A DNA stretch of 64,000 bases, taken from Stieleria maiorica. Its GTDB lineage: Bacteria > Planctomycetota > Planctomycetia > Pirellulales > Pirellulaceae. Shown piece by piece: positions 33,017-41,569 of this stretch. The notes beneath the pieces were generated by a model, which was not told the origin of the DNA, ran no database searches, and was given only the letters and a program-made list of their open reading frames with translations. Location: assembly GCF_008035925.1 (NCBI RefSeq), contig NZ_CP036264.1:7411641-7475640 (forward strand). Direction: 5' to 3'. Every line of letters begins with the position of its first letter. Within the stretch, counting starts at the first letter, position 1. The position numbers were made by a program, and so were the translations under genes.

Positions 33017-33095
33017 GATTGTACGACGTCCTTTTCAGGTCGTCGCGTGGAGCGTGCTAGCGAACGACGGCCCGGAAGGGCCATCGTACGATGAA
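33017..33095. repeat. GTACGACGTCC...GGCCCGGAAGGGCCATCGTAC repeat
   Basis: TGTACGACGTCCTTTTCAGG is followed about 40 bases later by CGGCCCGGAAGGGCCATCGT, ending GTACGATG. The pair of motifs GTACGACGTCC and GGAAGGGCCATCGTAC recurs at 34151-34220, so this is a dispersed repeat of about 75 bases with inverted GTACGA ends. Confidence 0.65.
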
Positions 33096-33141
33096 TACCG
33101 ATCGCGCTAGGCCGGACGGTTCCCGGAAGCCGATCCCATCA

Positions 33142-34035
33142 TCACGACGAGGGGGCGCCCAGTGACAGGCCATCGAGCATTTGCGCCGCGGCGTCGCTCT
33201 TGTTGAGCACGTAGTAGTGGATCCCGGGGACACCGTTTTCGATCAAGTCGATCGTTTGCACCCGCGCGTGATCCACGCCGACTTTGAATTGGTAGTCGGC
33301 ATCGTCGTTTTCGTTCATTGCGGCCGCCATGTCGTCGGGGATCCGTGCCTTGCACATCCCGGCGATCCGTTGTGCCTGCTTGAAATTGGTCACCGGCAGG
33401 ATGCCGGGCACGATCGGGACTTCAATGCCGGCGGCAACACAGGCGTCGCGAAAACGATAAAAGTCGTCGTTGTCATAGAACAACTGCGTGACCACGATGT
33501 CGGCTCCCGCGTCGACCTTGCGTTTCAGATTGTCCAGGTCCGTTTGGGCGTCGGGCGCTTCTTGATGGACCTCCGGGTATCCGGCCACCGCGATGCCGAA
33601 CTGGTCGGGGAAACTTTCGCGGATCAATTCGACCAGTTCGTTGCCGTATCGCAACCCGCCTTCGACCGCCTGGAACGATTCGCTGCCCTTGGGCGGGTCC
33701 CCACGCAGGGCGACAATGTACTCGGCACCGCGGCGTCTGGCTTCGGCCAAGTAGTCGCGCAGTTCAGCGACGGTCGAACCGACACAGGTCAGGTGGGACG
33801 CGACCGGCAGGCCCGTCATCTGTCGCACGCGCTCGACAACATCCAGCGTCCGCGATTGGGTCGAACCGCCGGCGCCGTAGGTGCAGGTGAAGAAACTGGG
33901 CTCGAACGCCTTCAATCGCTCGACGTTGGTTTCCAGCAGTTTCATGCCGGCTTCGGTTTTCGGCGGGAATAATTCGAACGAAATCGCGCAGCGCTCGCCG
34001 TGGAAGTGGTCGGCAAGTTTGATCGGAGAACTCAT
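33142..34035 (-). CDS. metF: Methylenetetrahydrofolate reductase
   Basis: 297 residues. MetF motifs in order: ISFELFPPKTEAGMKLL with the catalytic-type Glu, FFTCTYGAGGSTQSRTLDV, SHLTCVGSTVAELRDYL, YIVALRGDPPKG, FGIAVAGYPEVHQEAPD and VTQLFYDNDDFYRFRD. It reduces 5,10-methylene-THF to 5-methyl-THF with FAD, supplying methyl groups for methionine. Monocistronic; flanked by repeat-filled gaps on both sides. Confidence 0.96.
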   Translation of the reverse strand: MSSPIKLADHFHGERCAISFELFPPKTEAGMKLLETNVERLKAFEPSFFTCTYGAGGSTQSRTLDVVERVRQMTGLPVASHLTCVGSTVAELRDYLAEARRRGAEYIVALRGDPPKGSESFQAVEGGLRYGNELVELIRESFPDQFGIAVAGYPEVHQEAPDAQTDLDNLKRKVDAGADIVVTQLFYDNDDFYRFRDACVAAGIEVPIVPGILPVTNFKQAQRIAGMCKARIPDDMAAAMNENDDADYQFKVGVDHARVQTIDLIENGVPGIHYYVLNKSDAAAQMLDGLSLGAPSS

Positions 34036-34137
34036 CTGGGACCGATAGGCGTGGATTGGAGGTCGAGAGGGAATCGGCGTCTATTGTAGCTCTATGAGAG
34101 GATTCGCAATCCGTGACTCGTCAGAAAGCTGGGCAGC

Positions 34138-34325
34138 GGTCGGTGGATAGGTGTACGACGTCCTTTCTAGGTCGTCGCGCTGAGCCCCACGGGCGACGGG
34201 CCGGAAGGGCCATCGTACCGTGAGAAAGCATCGCCCTACGCTGGACGGTCCCTTTAGGTGAATTCCCTTCGCTGCGGAGCAGCGAAAAGCGACGGCCCGG
34301 AAGGGCCATCGTACTCGGCAAGGGC
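34138..34325. repeat. Two copies of the GGAAGGGCCATCGTAC repeat in the 34036-34542 gap
   Basis: TGTACGACGTCCTTTCTAGG at about 34151 with CGGGCCGGAAGGGCCATCGT at about 34198, and a second CGGCCCGGAAGGGCCATCGT at about 34294. A GCTGCGGAGCAGC hairpin lies between them near 34273. The same arms occur at 33017-33095. Rest of the 507-base gap shows nothing recognisable. Confidence 0.65.
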
Positions 34326-34542
34326 GAATCCCTCCTTTCCCGTGCCGTGGCGTTAAGGGCCGATTCTTGACCCACGCTTGCCGCCCGCCTAGACTCGCCG
34401 CTCCCGCCAGCGGCACCCGGGTCGCTGAACCCTCTCCGGGCATCCACGTTCGTCATTCCGCTTGTTTCACACGGTGCCTCCGTTGATCGATGCTTCTTTG
34501 CTGTTCCCCCTTGGCCTCCACTGGCCGGCGTCTGTTTCGATG

Positions 34543-35985
34543 GTGTTGGGGCAAACGGAGCCGGCCGGTCCACCGGCGGGACCGCTGATCGCGCTGCTGG
34601 TATTCGGCATCGCGTTGCTATTGGTATTGATCTTAAAGCTGAAGCTGTCCGCGTTTTTGGCCTTGCTGTTGGTCTCCGTCGTCGTCGCCGCGTCCAGCCG
34701 GACGGTCAATCCCGATGCGGTGCCGCTGACCCAAGTTGCCGACACGATCGTCAAAAGCATGGGCAGCGCGCTGGGATTTATCGCCACGATCATCGGGATC
34801 GGGGCCGTCTTCGGAGCGGTTTTGGAACACAGCGGCGGGACACAGTCGTTGGCCAACCATCTGGTGCGCGTGTTCGGCCCCAAGCGGGCTTCGTGGGCGA
34901 TGCTGTTGACCGGATTTATCATCTCGATCCCCGTCTTTTTGGACGTGGCGTTGGTCATTTTGGCCCCGCTGTTGTACGCGTTGGCGCGTGATACGAAACG
35001 GCCATTTTTGCATTTCGGGCTGCCGTTGGTCGCCGGCATGGCGGTCACGCACGCGTTCGTCCCCCCGACCCCGGGGCCGGTCGCGGTGGCCTACCTGTTG
35101 GGCGTCAATCTGGGGTGGGTGATCCTATTCGGCGTGTTGGTCGGCCTGCCGACGGCGATTCTGTGCGGCCCTTGCTTGTGCGTGAAGCTGTCCAAGGGGG
35201 TGGAGATCGTACTGCCTGAGTCGCCCGAGATCGACGAAAGCGAACAAGCCGCTTTGCCTCCGTTCGGGTTCATCGTGTTTTTGATCGGGCTGCCGATCGG
35301 ATTGATTTTGGCCAACACGGTCATCGAGCAATGGTATGCCGCGGGGCTGGCCGAAGGGCTGACGCGTGACCAACGTGGCGCCGAGCTCGCCGCATCGTTG
35401 GCCAGTGCGTCGCCGGTGGTGCAGTTCGTCACGTTCATCGGGCACCCGGTCATCGCGCTGTTGTTTTCAACGCTCACCGCGCTGTACTTCCTGGGAACCC
35501 GGCGCGGGGTGGATCGGGAAACCCTGCTGGAAATCTCGACCAAGGCACTCGGGCCGGCGGGCATCATCATTTTGATCACCGGTGCCGGCGGCGTGTTCAA
35601 AGGCGTGCTGGCGGCGACGGGAATCACCGATGCGATGGAGGTGATCTTTCGCGACTCGGGGATTTCGGTGCTGCTGTTGGCCTGGGTGTTCGCGACGTTG
35701 ATTCGCATCGCCCAGGGATCAGCGACCGTTGCGATGCTGACCGCCGCCGGTTTGATGGGGAACTTTGTCGACGGGATGAGCCAGCCGCAATTGGCACTGA
35801 TCACGGTGGCGATTGCCGCCGGAGCGACGGGATTCTCCCACGTCAACGATTCCGGTTTCTGGATGATTTCTCGCTATTTCCAAATGTCCGAAGCCCAAAC
35901 GCTACGGACTTGGGGGGTCATCTCGACGCTGATCTCCATCATCGGATTCGGCATCGCAATGGTGTTCTGGCAATTCGTCGGTTGA
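34543..35985 (+). CDS. GntP-family (gluconate/organic acid) permease
   Basis: 480 residues from ATG at 34543; a TTG at 34462 would add 27 more residues and I cannot decide by ribosome binding site. About 12-14 membrane segments. GntP landmarks: LIALLVFGIALLLVLILKLK at the start, GFIATIIGIGAVFGAVLEHS, FVPPTPGPVAVAYLLGVNLG, ITGAGGVFKGVLAATG, RIAQGSATVAMLTAAGL and the end FSHVNDSGFWMISRYFQMSE. The family takes up gluconate, glycerate or related hydroxy acids with H+. The last 84 bases overlap the opposite-strand prepilin-peptidase-like gene. Substrate not determinable. Confidence 0.9.
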   Translation: MLGQTEPAGPPAGPLIALLVFGIALLLVLILKLKLSAFLALLLVSVVVAASSRTVNPDAVPLTQVADTIVKSMGSALGFIATIIGIGAVFGAVLEHSGGTQSLANHLVRVFGPKRASWAMLLTGFIISIPVFLDVALVILAPLLYALARDTKRPFLHFGLPLVAGMAVTHAFVPPTPGPVAVAYLLGVNLGWVILFGVLVGLPTAILCGPCLCVKLSKGVEIVLPESPEIDESEQAALPPFGFIVFLIGLPIGLILANTVIEQWYAAGLAEGLTRDQRGAELAASLASASPVVQFVTFIGHPVIALLFSTLTALYFLGTRRGVDRETLLEISTKALGPAGIIILITGAGGVFKGVLAATGITDAMEVIFRDSGISVLLLAWVFATLIRIAQGSATVAMLTAAGLMGNFVDGMSQPQLALITVAIAAGATGFSHVNDSGFWMISRYFQMSEAQTLRTWGVISTLISIIGFGIAMVFWQFVG

Positions 35986-37236
35986 AACGTCGTCGACGAC
36001 ACCTTCGTCTTCGTCGCCGGGATCTTTCAGCTGGCCATCGTCTGACGCCGTCGCTGTGGTGCGATCGGTCAGAAAGAACGGGACGGCCAAGACCGTGAGC
36101 GCCGCGATGATGATCACGTTGCGGCTACTGTGATCGCTGGGCCAAGCGGGCGTTTCCCAAAGCACACGCCAGAACACCAAGTGCAACGTCAGCGCGAACG
36201 GCAAGGCGAATGCGAACGATTCCATCGCCCCACGCCGGGCGATTTGTCCGCGCGGACCGTCGTTGATGGGGATCCATCGCAGTAATGGACGCAGTACGAT
36301 CGCCAAGACTGCCGCGACGATCACCAGTGCCGGCATCGATTGCCATCCGATCACGAGGGCGGGAACCGACAGCATCGCGATCAGATCGACCAACCGGGCC
36401 GTGCCGCCGCCGAGCGGATCGAGTTTTAAATCGGCCGAAGGGCAGAGCCCCTTGGCAAGCACGCGTCCGAACAGCGCCGCGGCGACCAGGGCGCTGGCCA
36501 CGCGCATGATCGCATCAACGTGCAAGCCATCGGGCACCCAGACCATCGGCCGACTAGCCTGCCACGGCACGACCATCACGGTCGGATAGGCCAACATCGG
36601 GATCACCAGAACAACGCCGGCAAAGACGACCAACCGGGCCGGCAAGCGGGTTCCATCGATGCGGATCAACGCCATCGCCCACAGTGTCGACACCGCCACG
36701 GTGTGGTAGGTCAGAATCGCCAACAGCTCTGGCGAGACGCGGGGGGCCCACAGCGGGCCGTCGTGACCGTGAACGAACTGCGCCGGCAGGGAAAGCGAGT
36801 ACAGCTGGGTGATTCCGATCAGCGTCAACGTGATCCCCACCAACGCCTCGACGATCGGATAGCGACGCGAGATCGGAAGCGAGCAAAAACGGCAACGCCC
36901 GGCCAGCGAGATCCAGCCCAGGATCGGCACGTTATCCTGAATCTTCAATGTGTTCGCGCAGCGTGGGCAATGGGAATGGCCGCCGATGCCTTCGCCACGC
37001 GGCATCCGCCAGGCGACGACGTTCAGGAAACTGCCGATCGAACTGCAGAAAAACAGCAACCAACTGACGATCGTCGCGTCGATCAGCCGCGGCTGGATCA
37101 GATCTTCAAAGTCGTAATAGGCGTACAGATGCGATTGCAGCAGCGCCAATCCGAACACGTACCCGCCGACGGCGATCGTGATCGCCGCCAGCGTGGCCAG
37201 CAGGGGGAGCTTTCTTCGCAGTCGATGTCGCTTCAA
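35902..37236 (-). CDS. Prepilin-peptidase (A24/PilD) homologue, second catalytic Asp missing
   Basis: 444 residues. The N-terminal methylase-like zinc domain is intact: GSFLNVVAWRMPRGE, then CPRC and, 27 residues on, CRFC, with RYPIVEALVG. In the A24 aspartyl part, the first Asp is present (IRIDGTRLPARL) but the second motif, normally GxGD, reads GGGTARL, so the second Asp is replaced. Membrane segments continue to about residue 395, then a hydrophilic acidic tail of about 50 residues (DPGDEDEGVVDDVSTDELPE) that is encoded opposite the GntP C-terminus. Processing of type IV pilin-like leaders is the family role; peptidase activity is doubtful here. Confidence 0.82.
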   Translation of the reverse strand: MKRHRLRRKLPLLATLAAITIAVGGYVFGLALLQSHLYAYYDFEDLIQPRLIDATIVSWLLFFCSSIGSFLNVVAWRMPRGEGIGGHSHCPRCANTLKIQDNVPILGWISLAGRCRFCSLPISRRYPIVEALVGITLTLIGITQLYSLSLPAQFVHGHDGPLWAPRVSPELLAILTYHTVAVSTLWAMALIRIDGTRLPARLVVFAGVVLVIPMLAYPTVMVVPWQASRPMVWVPDGLHVDAIMRVASALVAAALFGRVLAKGLCPSADLKLDPLGGGTARLVDLIAMLSVPALVIGWQSMPALVIVAAVLAIVLRPLLRWIPINDGPRGQIARRGAMESFAFALPFALTLHLVFWRVLWETPAWPSDHSSRNVIIIAALTVLAVPFFLTDRTTATASDDGQLKDPGDEDEGVVDDVSTDELPEHHCDAESDDGDQRRDDPPSP

Positions 37237-37361
37237 TGTTGTCAGGTCCGAATGAAGGCGGGGCCGCTTCCGTGCGTCGCCGGTTGCTTTGGCACCATAC
37301 TATGGGCGTGCCGACGTCCGCTACACCCTCGCTCCCGAATTCCACCGGATCATCCGCCGAC

Positions 37362-38825
37362 ATGCCGATTCCCGAAATTCGAATCACGCAGGCCAATTCG
37401 CGGTCGTTGCGACAAGGCGGCCAGTACGTGCTGTACTGGATGATCGCGGCGCGACGAACACGATACAACTTCGCGCTCCAGCATGCCGTCGATCGCGCCC
37501 GGTCACTCGACAAGCCGCTGGTCGTCTTTGAGCCGCTTCGCGTGCGCTACGACTGGGCCAGTGACCGAATCCACCGCTTCATCATCCAGGGGATGCGTGA
37601 CAATGCCGACGCGTTTGGCGACAAGCCGGTCACGTACTTTCCGTATGTAGAGCCGAAACCCGGCCGCGGTTCGCCGCTGTTGGCCAAATTGGCCGAAAAC
37701 GCATGCACGGTGGTCACTGACGAATACCCGTGCTTCTTTTTGCCTCACATGATCGACGCCGTGAAAGACCGGTTGCCGGTGCCGCTGGAGCTGGTCGACG
37801 GCAACTGCGTCGTGCCGATGCGGCTGCCAGATCGAACCTTTACGGTCGCCCACAGCTATCGGCGCTGGATGCACAAGAACATCCTGGATTGTCTGACCGA
37901 GCTGCCCGAGACGGATCCATTGGACAACCTCTCGTTGCCCGAATTGGACAAGCTGCCTGCTTCGGTGACGCGGAAATGGAAGCCGGCGGATTTGGATGCG
38001 TTGCTCGGCGAAGACGGTTTGGCGTCGATTCCGATCGATCATTCCGTCCCCCCCAGCCCGGTCGTCGATGGCGGCAGTGCGGCCGCTGCGAAGGCGTTGG
38101 ACAGCTTTTTGACCGATGCCCTGCCGGTCTACCACACCGATCGCAATCACCCCGACGAACAGGGCTCCAGCGGGCTCAGTCCGCACCTGCATTTCGGCCA
38201 CATCGCTGCCCACGAAATCGTCGAGCGGGTGTTGGACCACGAACAATGGACCCCCGACCAGGCGTCCGAGGCCAACGGCAAGAACCACGGGTTTTGGAAC
38301 ACCAGCGAGCCGGCCGAAGGGTTCTTGGACCAGATCCTGACCTGGCGCGAAATGGGGTTCAACCTGGCCTTTCGCGAACCGGAAATGTACGACAAATTCG
38401 AATCGCTGCCCGATTGGGCCAAGAAAACGATCGCGGAAACGGCGGACGATCCACGGCCGGTGACGTACACGCTGGAGCAATTTGAGGCGGCCGAGACCGA
38501 CGACGAACTGTGGAACGCGGCCCAGCGTCAATTGGTCCGCCAGGGCGTCATGCACAACTACATGCGGATGCTGTGGGGCAAGAAAATCCTGCACTGGACC
38601 GAATCGGCCCGACAGGCGCTGGAGATCATGATTCACTTGAACAACAAATACGCCTTGGACGGACGCGATCCGAACTCCTACAGCGGGATTTTTTGGGTTT
38701 TAGGACGCTACGACCGGGCTTGGGGACCCAAACGCCCCATCTTCGGGAGTCTGCGGTACATGACCAGCGACAGCGCGCGCAAGAAGCTGCGGCTGACGAA
38801 GTACTTAAGTCGCTTCGGGGCATAA
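37362..38825 (+). CDS. Class II CPD photolyase (deoxyribodipyrimidine photo-lyase)
   Basis: 487 residues from ATG at 37362 (MPIPEIRITQANSRSLRQGG); the frame is open 42 codons further upstream into the opposite gene's promoter region. Class II photolyase hallmarks: YVLYWMIAARRTRYNFALQHA, GLSPHLHFGHIAAHEIV, and the C-terminal FAD/DNA part RMLWGKKILHWTESARQALE, NNKYALDGRDPNSYSGIFWV and GPKRPIFGSLRYM. It repairs UV-induced cyclobutane pyrimidine dimers with reduced FAD and light, fitting a surface-water bacterium. Monocistronic, divergent from the prepilin-peptidase-like gene. Confidence 0.94.
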   Translation: MPIPEIRITQANSRSLRQGGQYVLYWMIAARRTRYNFALQHAVDRARSLDKPLVVFEPLRVRYDWASDRIHRFIIQGMRDNADAFGDKPVTYFPYVEPKPGRGSPLLAKLAENACTVVTDEYPCFFLPHMIDAVKDRLPVPLELVDGNCVVPMRLPDRTFTVAHSYRRWMHKNILDCLTELPETDPLDNLSLPELDKLPASVTRKWKPADLDALLGEDGLASIPIDHSVPPSPVVDGGSAAAAKALDSFLTDALPVYHTDRNHPDEQGSSGLSPHLHFGHIAAHEIVERVLDHEQWTPDQASEANGKNHGFWNTSEPAEGFLDQILTWREMGFNLAFREPEMYDKFESLPDWAKKTIAETADDPRPVTYTLEQFEAAETDDELWNAAQRQLVRQGVMHNYMRMLWGKKILHWTESARQALEIMIHLNNKYALDGRDPNSYSGIFWVLGRYDRAWGPKRPIFGSLRYMTSDSARKKLRLTKYLSRFGA

Positions 38826-39195
38826 GCCGGCGAGCCAATTTCGCCTGCGAAAACTCTGAAAAGCCCTTGCCGAGCCGGGGAGGTGTCGATACGCTTCCGA
38901 ATCCTCCGCCGGAGCACCGTTCTCGGTCTTTCTTGGCGGCAGGGATCGCGAATCCGATTCGCTCCGCTTCCAAGCGATCTCCTCGTGAGACCGTGCCGTG
39001 TTTGACCGGCCGAAATCGCCGCCGAAGACAGAAATCGCCGCCGCAGAACAACGGGCGCCGAGGTCGTGGTCAAGCTGCACCCGCTGCAGCAACCGCCGTT
39101 TCGCCCCCGCCAGAGCCGAGCGATCCGTTTGACGTTCGCCCAACCGCACATTTTCCGTTTTCCGTAGAACTGTTTCCGTGACGCAACCTACCTAC
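38826..39195. other. Gap between photolyase gene and ribosomal protein operon
   Basis: 370 bases. No gene is supported. It must contain the promoter and leader of rplM-rpsI-infA; I see no classic terminator, L13-leader hairpin or promoter that I could defend. Sequence is GC-rich with a CTGCACCCGCTGCAGCAACC self-complementary patch near 39076. Confidence 0.4.
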
Positions 39196-39627
39196 ATGGC
39201 CAAACCCGGCCAAGTTGAACAGAATTGGCACGTCGTCGACGCCTCCGATGAGGTCCTCGGACGCTTGGCCAGTGATATCGCCGTCGTCCTGATGGGCAAG
39301 CATCGCCCGCAGTACACCCCACACGTCGATTGCGGTGATTTCGTGATCGTCACCAACGCGGACAAGGTCGCGATGTCCGGCCGCAAGATGGACGCCCGGC
39401 ACTACACGTGGTACACCGGCTACCCGGGGTTGCGACTGGAGAGCTATGGCGACCGCCAAAAACGCAAGCCGGAAGACCTGATCTATCACGCCGTCCGTCG
39501 CATGCTGCCGAAAAACAAACTGGCCCGGCAAATGATCAAGAAGCTGAAGATCTATGCCGGTCCGGATCACCCGCACGCGGCCCAAGATCCCAAACCGCTG
39601 GCACGCACGGGCAAGAAAGTCAGCTAG
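39196..39627 (+). CDS. rplM: 50S ribosomal protein L13
   Basis: 143 residues from ATG at 39196 (a GTG six codons upstream is possible). L13 motifs: [56 protein letters not shown] and [20 protein letters not shown], ending in [11 protein letters not shown]. Length matches the family (about 142). It is followed after 74 bases by rpsI, the near-universal L13-S9 gene pair. Confidence 0.97.
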   Translation: MAKPGQVEQNWHVVDASDEVLGRLASDIAVVLMGKHRPQYTPHVDCGDFVIVTNADKVAMSGRKMDARHYTWYTGYPGLRLESYGDRQKRKPEDLIYHAVRRMLPKNKLARQMIKKLKIYAGPDHPHAAQDPKPLARTGKKVS

Positions 39628-39701
39628 CATCGCCGCGGCCTGCCCGTTCGGCGGGCAGTCCCTGAACCCCCTTCCAAACAACTCAATTACCGACTCTACT
39701 G

Positions 39702-40115
39702 ATGACCCTGGTCAAAAAAGACAAGATCAACGGTGACGCACTGGGCACCGGACGACGCAAAAGCAGTGTCGCACGCGTTCGCGTCCGCGCCGGCGAAGGC
39801 AAGATTACGATCAACCGCAAGCCGCTGAACGAGTATTTCGTCAACGACCAAGATCAAGCTGCGATCACCGCGGCCCTGGCAGCTGTCGAATTGACCGACA
39901 AGCTGGACGTCATCGTGCGTGTCACCGGCGGCGGCCTGACCGGCCAAAGCGGTGCCGTCCGCATGGGACTGGGACGTGCCCTGGTCAGCTATGATGAGTC
40001 GCTCCACGACACCCTTCGTGATGGCGGGTTCCTGACGCGAGACTCTCGCATGAAGGAACGAAAGAAACCAGGTTTGCGTGGAGCCCGACGCGGCGTCCAG
40101 TTCAGCAAACGATAA
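39702..40115 (+). CDS. rpsI: 30S ribosomal protein S9
   Basis: 137 residues. S9 motifs: GTGRRKSSVARVRVRAGEGK, ITINRKPLNEYF, VRVTGGGLTGQSGAVRMGLG, RALVSYD, and the conserved C-terminal tail RDSRMKERKKPGLRGARRGV ending in FSKR, whose Lys/Arg reach the P-site tRNA. Follows rplM in the same direction and precedes infA by 15 bases. Confidence 0.97.
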   Translation: MTLVKKDKINGDALGTGRRKSSVARVRVRAGEGKITINRKPLNEYFVNDQDQAAITAALAAVELTDKLDVIVRVTGGGLTGQSGAVRMGLGRALVSYDESLHDTLRDGGFLTRDSRMKERKKPGLRGARRGVQFSKR

Positions 40116-40130
40116 CCCCTAGGAAAAAAG

Positions 40131-40352
40131 TTGGGCAAGAAAGAAGAAGCGTTCGAAGTCGAGGGCACGGTCACCCAGGCCCTTGCCAACACCCGGTTCC
40201 GAGTCCAATTGGAAACCGGCAACGAAGTGATGGCGCACGTCGCCGGACGGATGCGCAAGCACTTCATCCGTATCGTGCCGGGCGACAAGGTTCGTGTCGA
40301 ACTGTCGCCCTATGATTTGACCAAAGGTCGAATCACGTACCGAGAACGTTAG
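40131..40352 (+). CDS. infA: Translation initiation factor IF-1
   Basis: 73 residues, TTG start at 40131 with AGGAAAAAAG just upstream. S1-like OB fold with IF-1 signatures: [40 protein letters not shown] and the ending [17 protein letters not shown]-1 blocks the A site during initiation. Its place directly after rpsI is not the usual one (infA is often in the spc/alpha operon), so this is either a lineage arrangement or a second copy. Confidence 0.96.
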   Translation: MGKKEEAFEVEGTVTQALANTRFRVQLETGNEVMAHVAGRMRKHFIRIVPGDKVRVELSPYDLTKGRITYRER

Positions 40353-40386
40353 CCGCCGCCGCGCGACTCGGACGACCATCAAATTC

Positions 40387-41205
40387 ATGCCCAGCGATCT
40401 GGCATCCATCCTCCGCCTTGCCGAGTCGGCCGCCCAGGCCGGCGGACACGTCTTGCACCGCTACTGGCACGACGGCGTCGAGCTGCGGGATAAATCCGAA
40501 GTCGGCGGTAAGAGCTATGACCTGGTCAGCGATGCCGACTTGGAAAGTCAGTCGGTGATCGCCAACCTGATCGCTTCCGTCTGCCCCGATCATGAACTGA
40601 TGGGCGAAGAGGATCTTATCGGTGACACCGATGCGGAGCACCTGTGGGTCATCGATCCGCTGGACGGCACCAACAACTTTCTGCACCACGTGCCCCACTT
40701 CGCGGTCTCGATCGCTTACTATCACAACGGCACCCCGACGGTCGGCGTGGTTCTGAACCCGATCTCCGGTGACACCTACACGGCCGTCAAAGGCGACGGG
40801 GCAAAACACAACGGCGCCCCGCTCCGTACCGCCACCGCGACCGAATTGTCCACCGCGTTGGTCGGATGCGGATTCTACTACGACCGCGGCGCGATGATGC
40901 GATCGACGCTGTCGGCCATCGAAGACTTCTTTGCCCACGACATCCATGGGATCCGCCGTTTCGGGACCGCGGCGCTCGACCTGTGTGCCGTTGCCAGCGG
41001 GATGTTCGGGGCGTTTTTCGAGTACAAGCTCTCGCCCTGGGACTTCGCCGCCGGACAGCTGGTCGTGACCGAGGCCGGCGGGAAGGTCAGCGATGCGAAG
41101 GGCAACCCGCTGGGGTTGCAGCCTTCCAGCGTCCTGGCAAGTTGCCCGGGCCTGTACGACGCCGCCCTTGAAATCACCGCCAAGCATCACCCGGCGTCGT
41201 CCTGA
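40387..41205 (+). CDS. Inositol-monophosphatase-family phosphatase (HisN/SuhB type)
   Basis: 272 residues. The metal-site motifs are complete: GEED (MGEEDLIG), WVIDPLDGTNNFLHHVPHFA, and SPWDFAAGQLVVTEAGGKVS. Other family features: YDLVSDADLESQ near residue 50 and GIRRFGTAALDLCAVASG. These Mg2+ enzymes hydrolyse inositol phosphate, histidinol phosphate or similar; the sequence does not decide among them. It starts 34 bases after infA and may be read through from the ribosomal operon. Confidence 0.92.
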   Translation: MPSDLASILRLAESAAQAGGHVLHRYWHDGVELRDKSEVGGKSYDLVSDADLESQSVIANLIASVCPDHELMGEEDLIGDTDAEHLWVIDPLDGTNNFLHHVPHFAVSIAYYHNGTPTVGVVLNPISGDTYTAVKGDGAKHNGAPLRTATATELSTALVGCGFYYDRGAMMRSTLSAIEDFFAHDIHGIRRFGTAALDLCAVASGMFGAFFEYKLSPWDFAAGQLVVTEAGGKVSDAKGNPLGLQPSSVLASCPGLYDAALEITAKHHPASS

Positions 41206-41287
41206 CACCGCCTCGCCGGACGACATCCGTTCCGGGTCGTCCGCGGGCGACGAACCACGAGTGGCATCAGCCGATTCGCGCAAGCGT

Positions 41288-41405
41288 TCGGGCATCAGCG
41301 GCGTTCGAGCCCCCAGCGGCGTTCGAGCCCCCAGCGTCGGTGGAGGCCCCAACGTCGGTGGAGGCCCCAACGTCGGTGGAGGCCCCAACGTCGGTGGAGG
41401 CCCGT
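41288..41405. repeat. Two adjoining 18-bp tandem repeats
   Basis: First array: two copies of GGCGTTCGAGCCCCCAGC (about 41299-41335). Second array: four near-perfect copies of GTCGGTGGAGGCCCCAAC (about 41336-41405), the last one truncated. The two unit types share the GAG(C/G)CCC core and an 18-base period, so one may derive from the other. Located in a 364-base gap between the phosphatase and dockerin-protein ends; no gene in the gap. Confidence 0.8.
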
Positions 41406-41569
41406 AGGCTGGCGCCAAACGGCTGATCCCAAGAGGGGGCGCGGAACCGAAAACGCCAGAATTCTACGAATGAAAACGCAAACGAATCGACCGGTTTTGC
41501 GCAGCCCAGCCTAAAGCATCAGTGATGCCAGTCCGGAAGGGCTGGCCTGCCTCAAAAGACCCGACCGAG

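Noticed and set aside
37503-38636. 377-residue minus-strand frame inside the photolyase gene
   Set aside because: Antisense to class II photolyase motifs; no independent evidence.
41288-41405. Possible CRISPR array
   Set aside because: Units are contiguous with no unique spacers and no cas genes are near; it is a simple tandem repeat.
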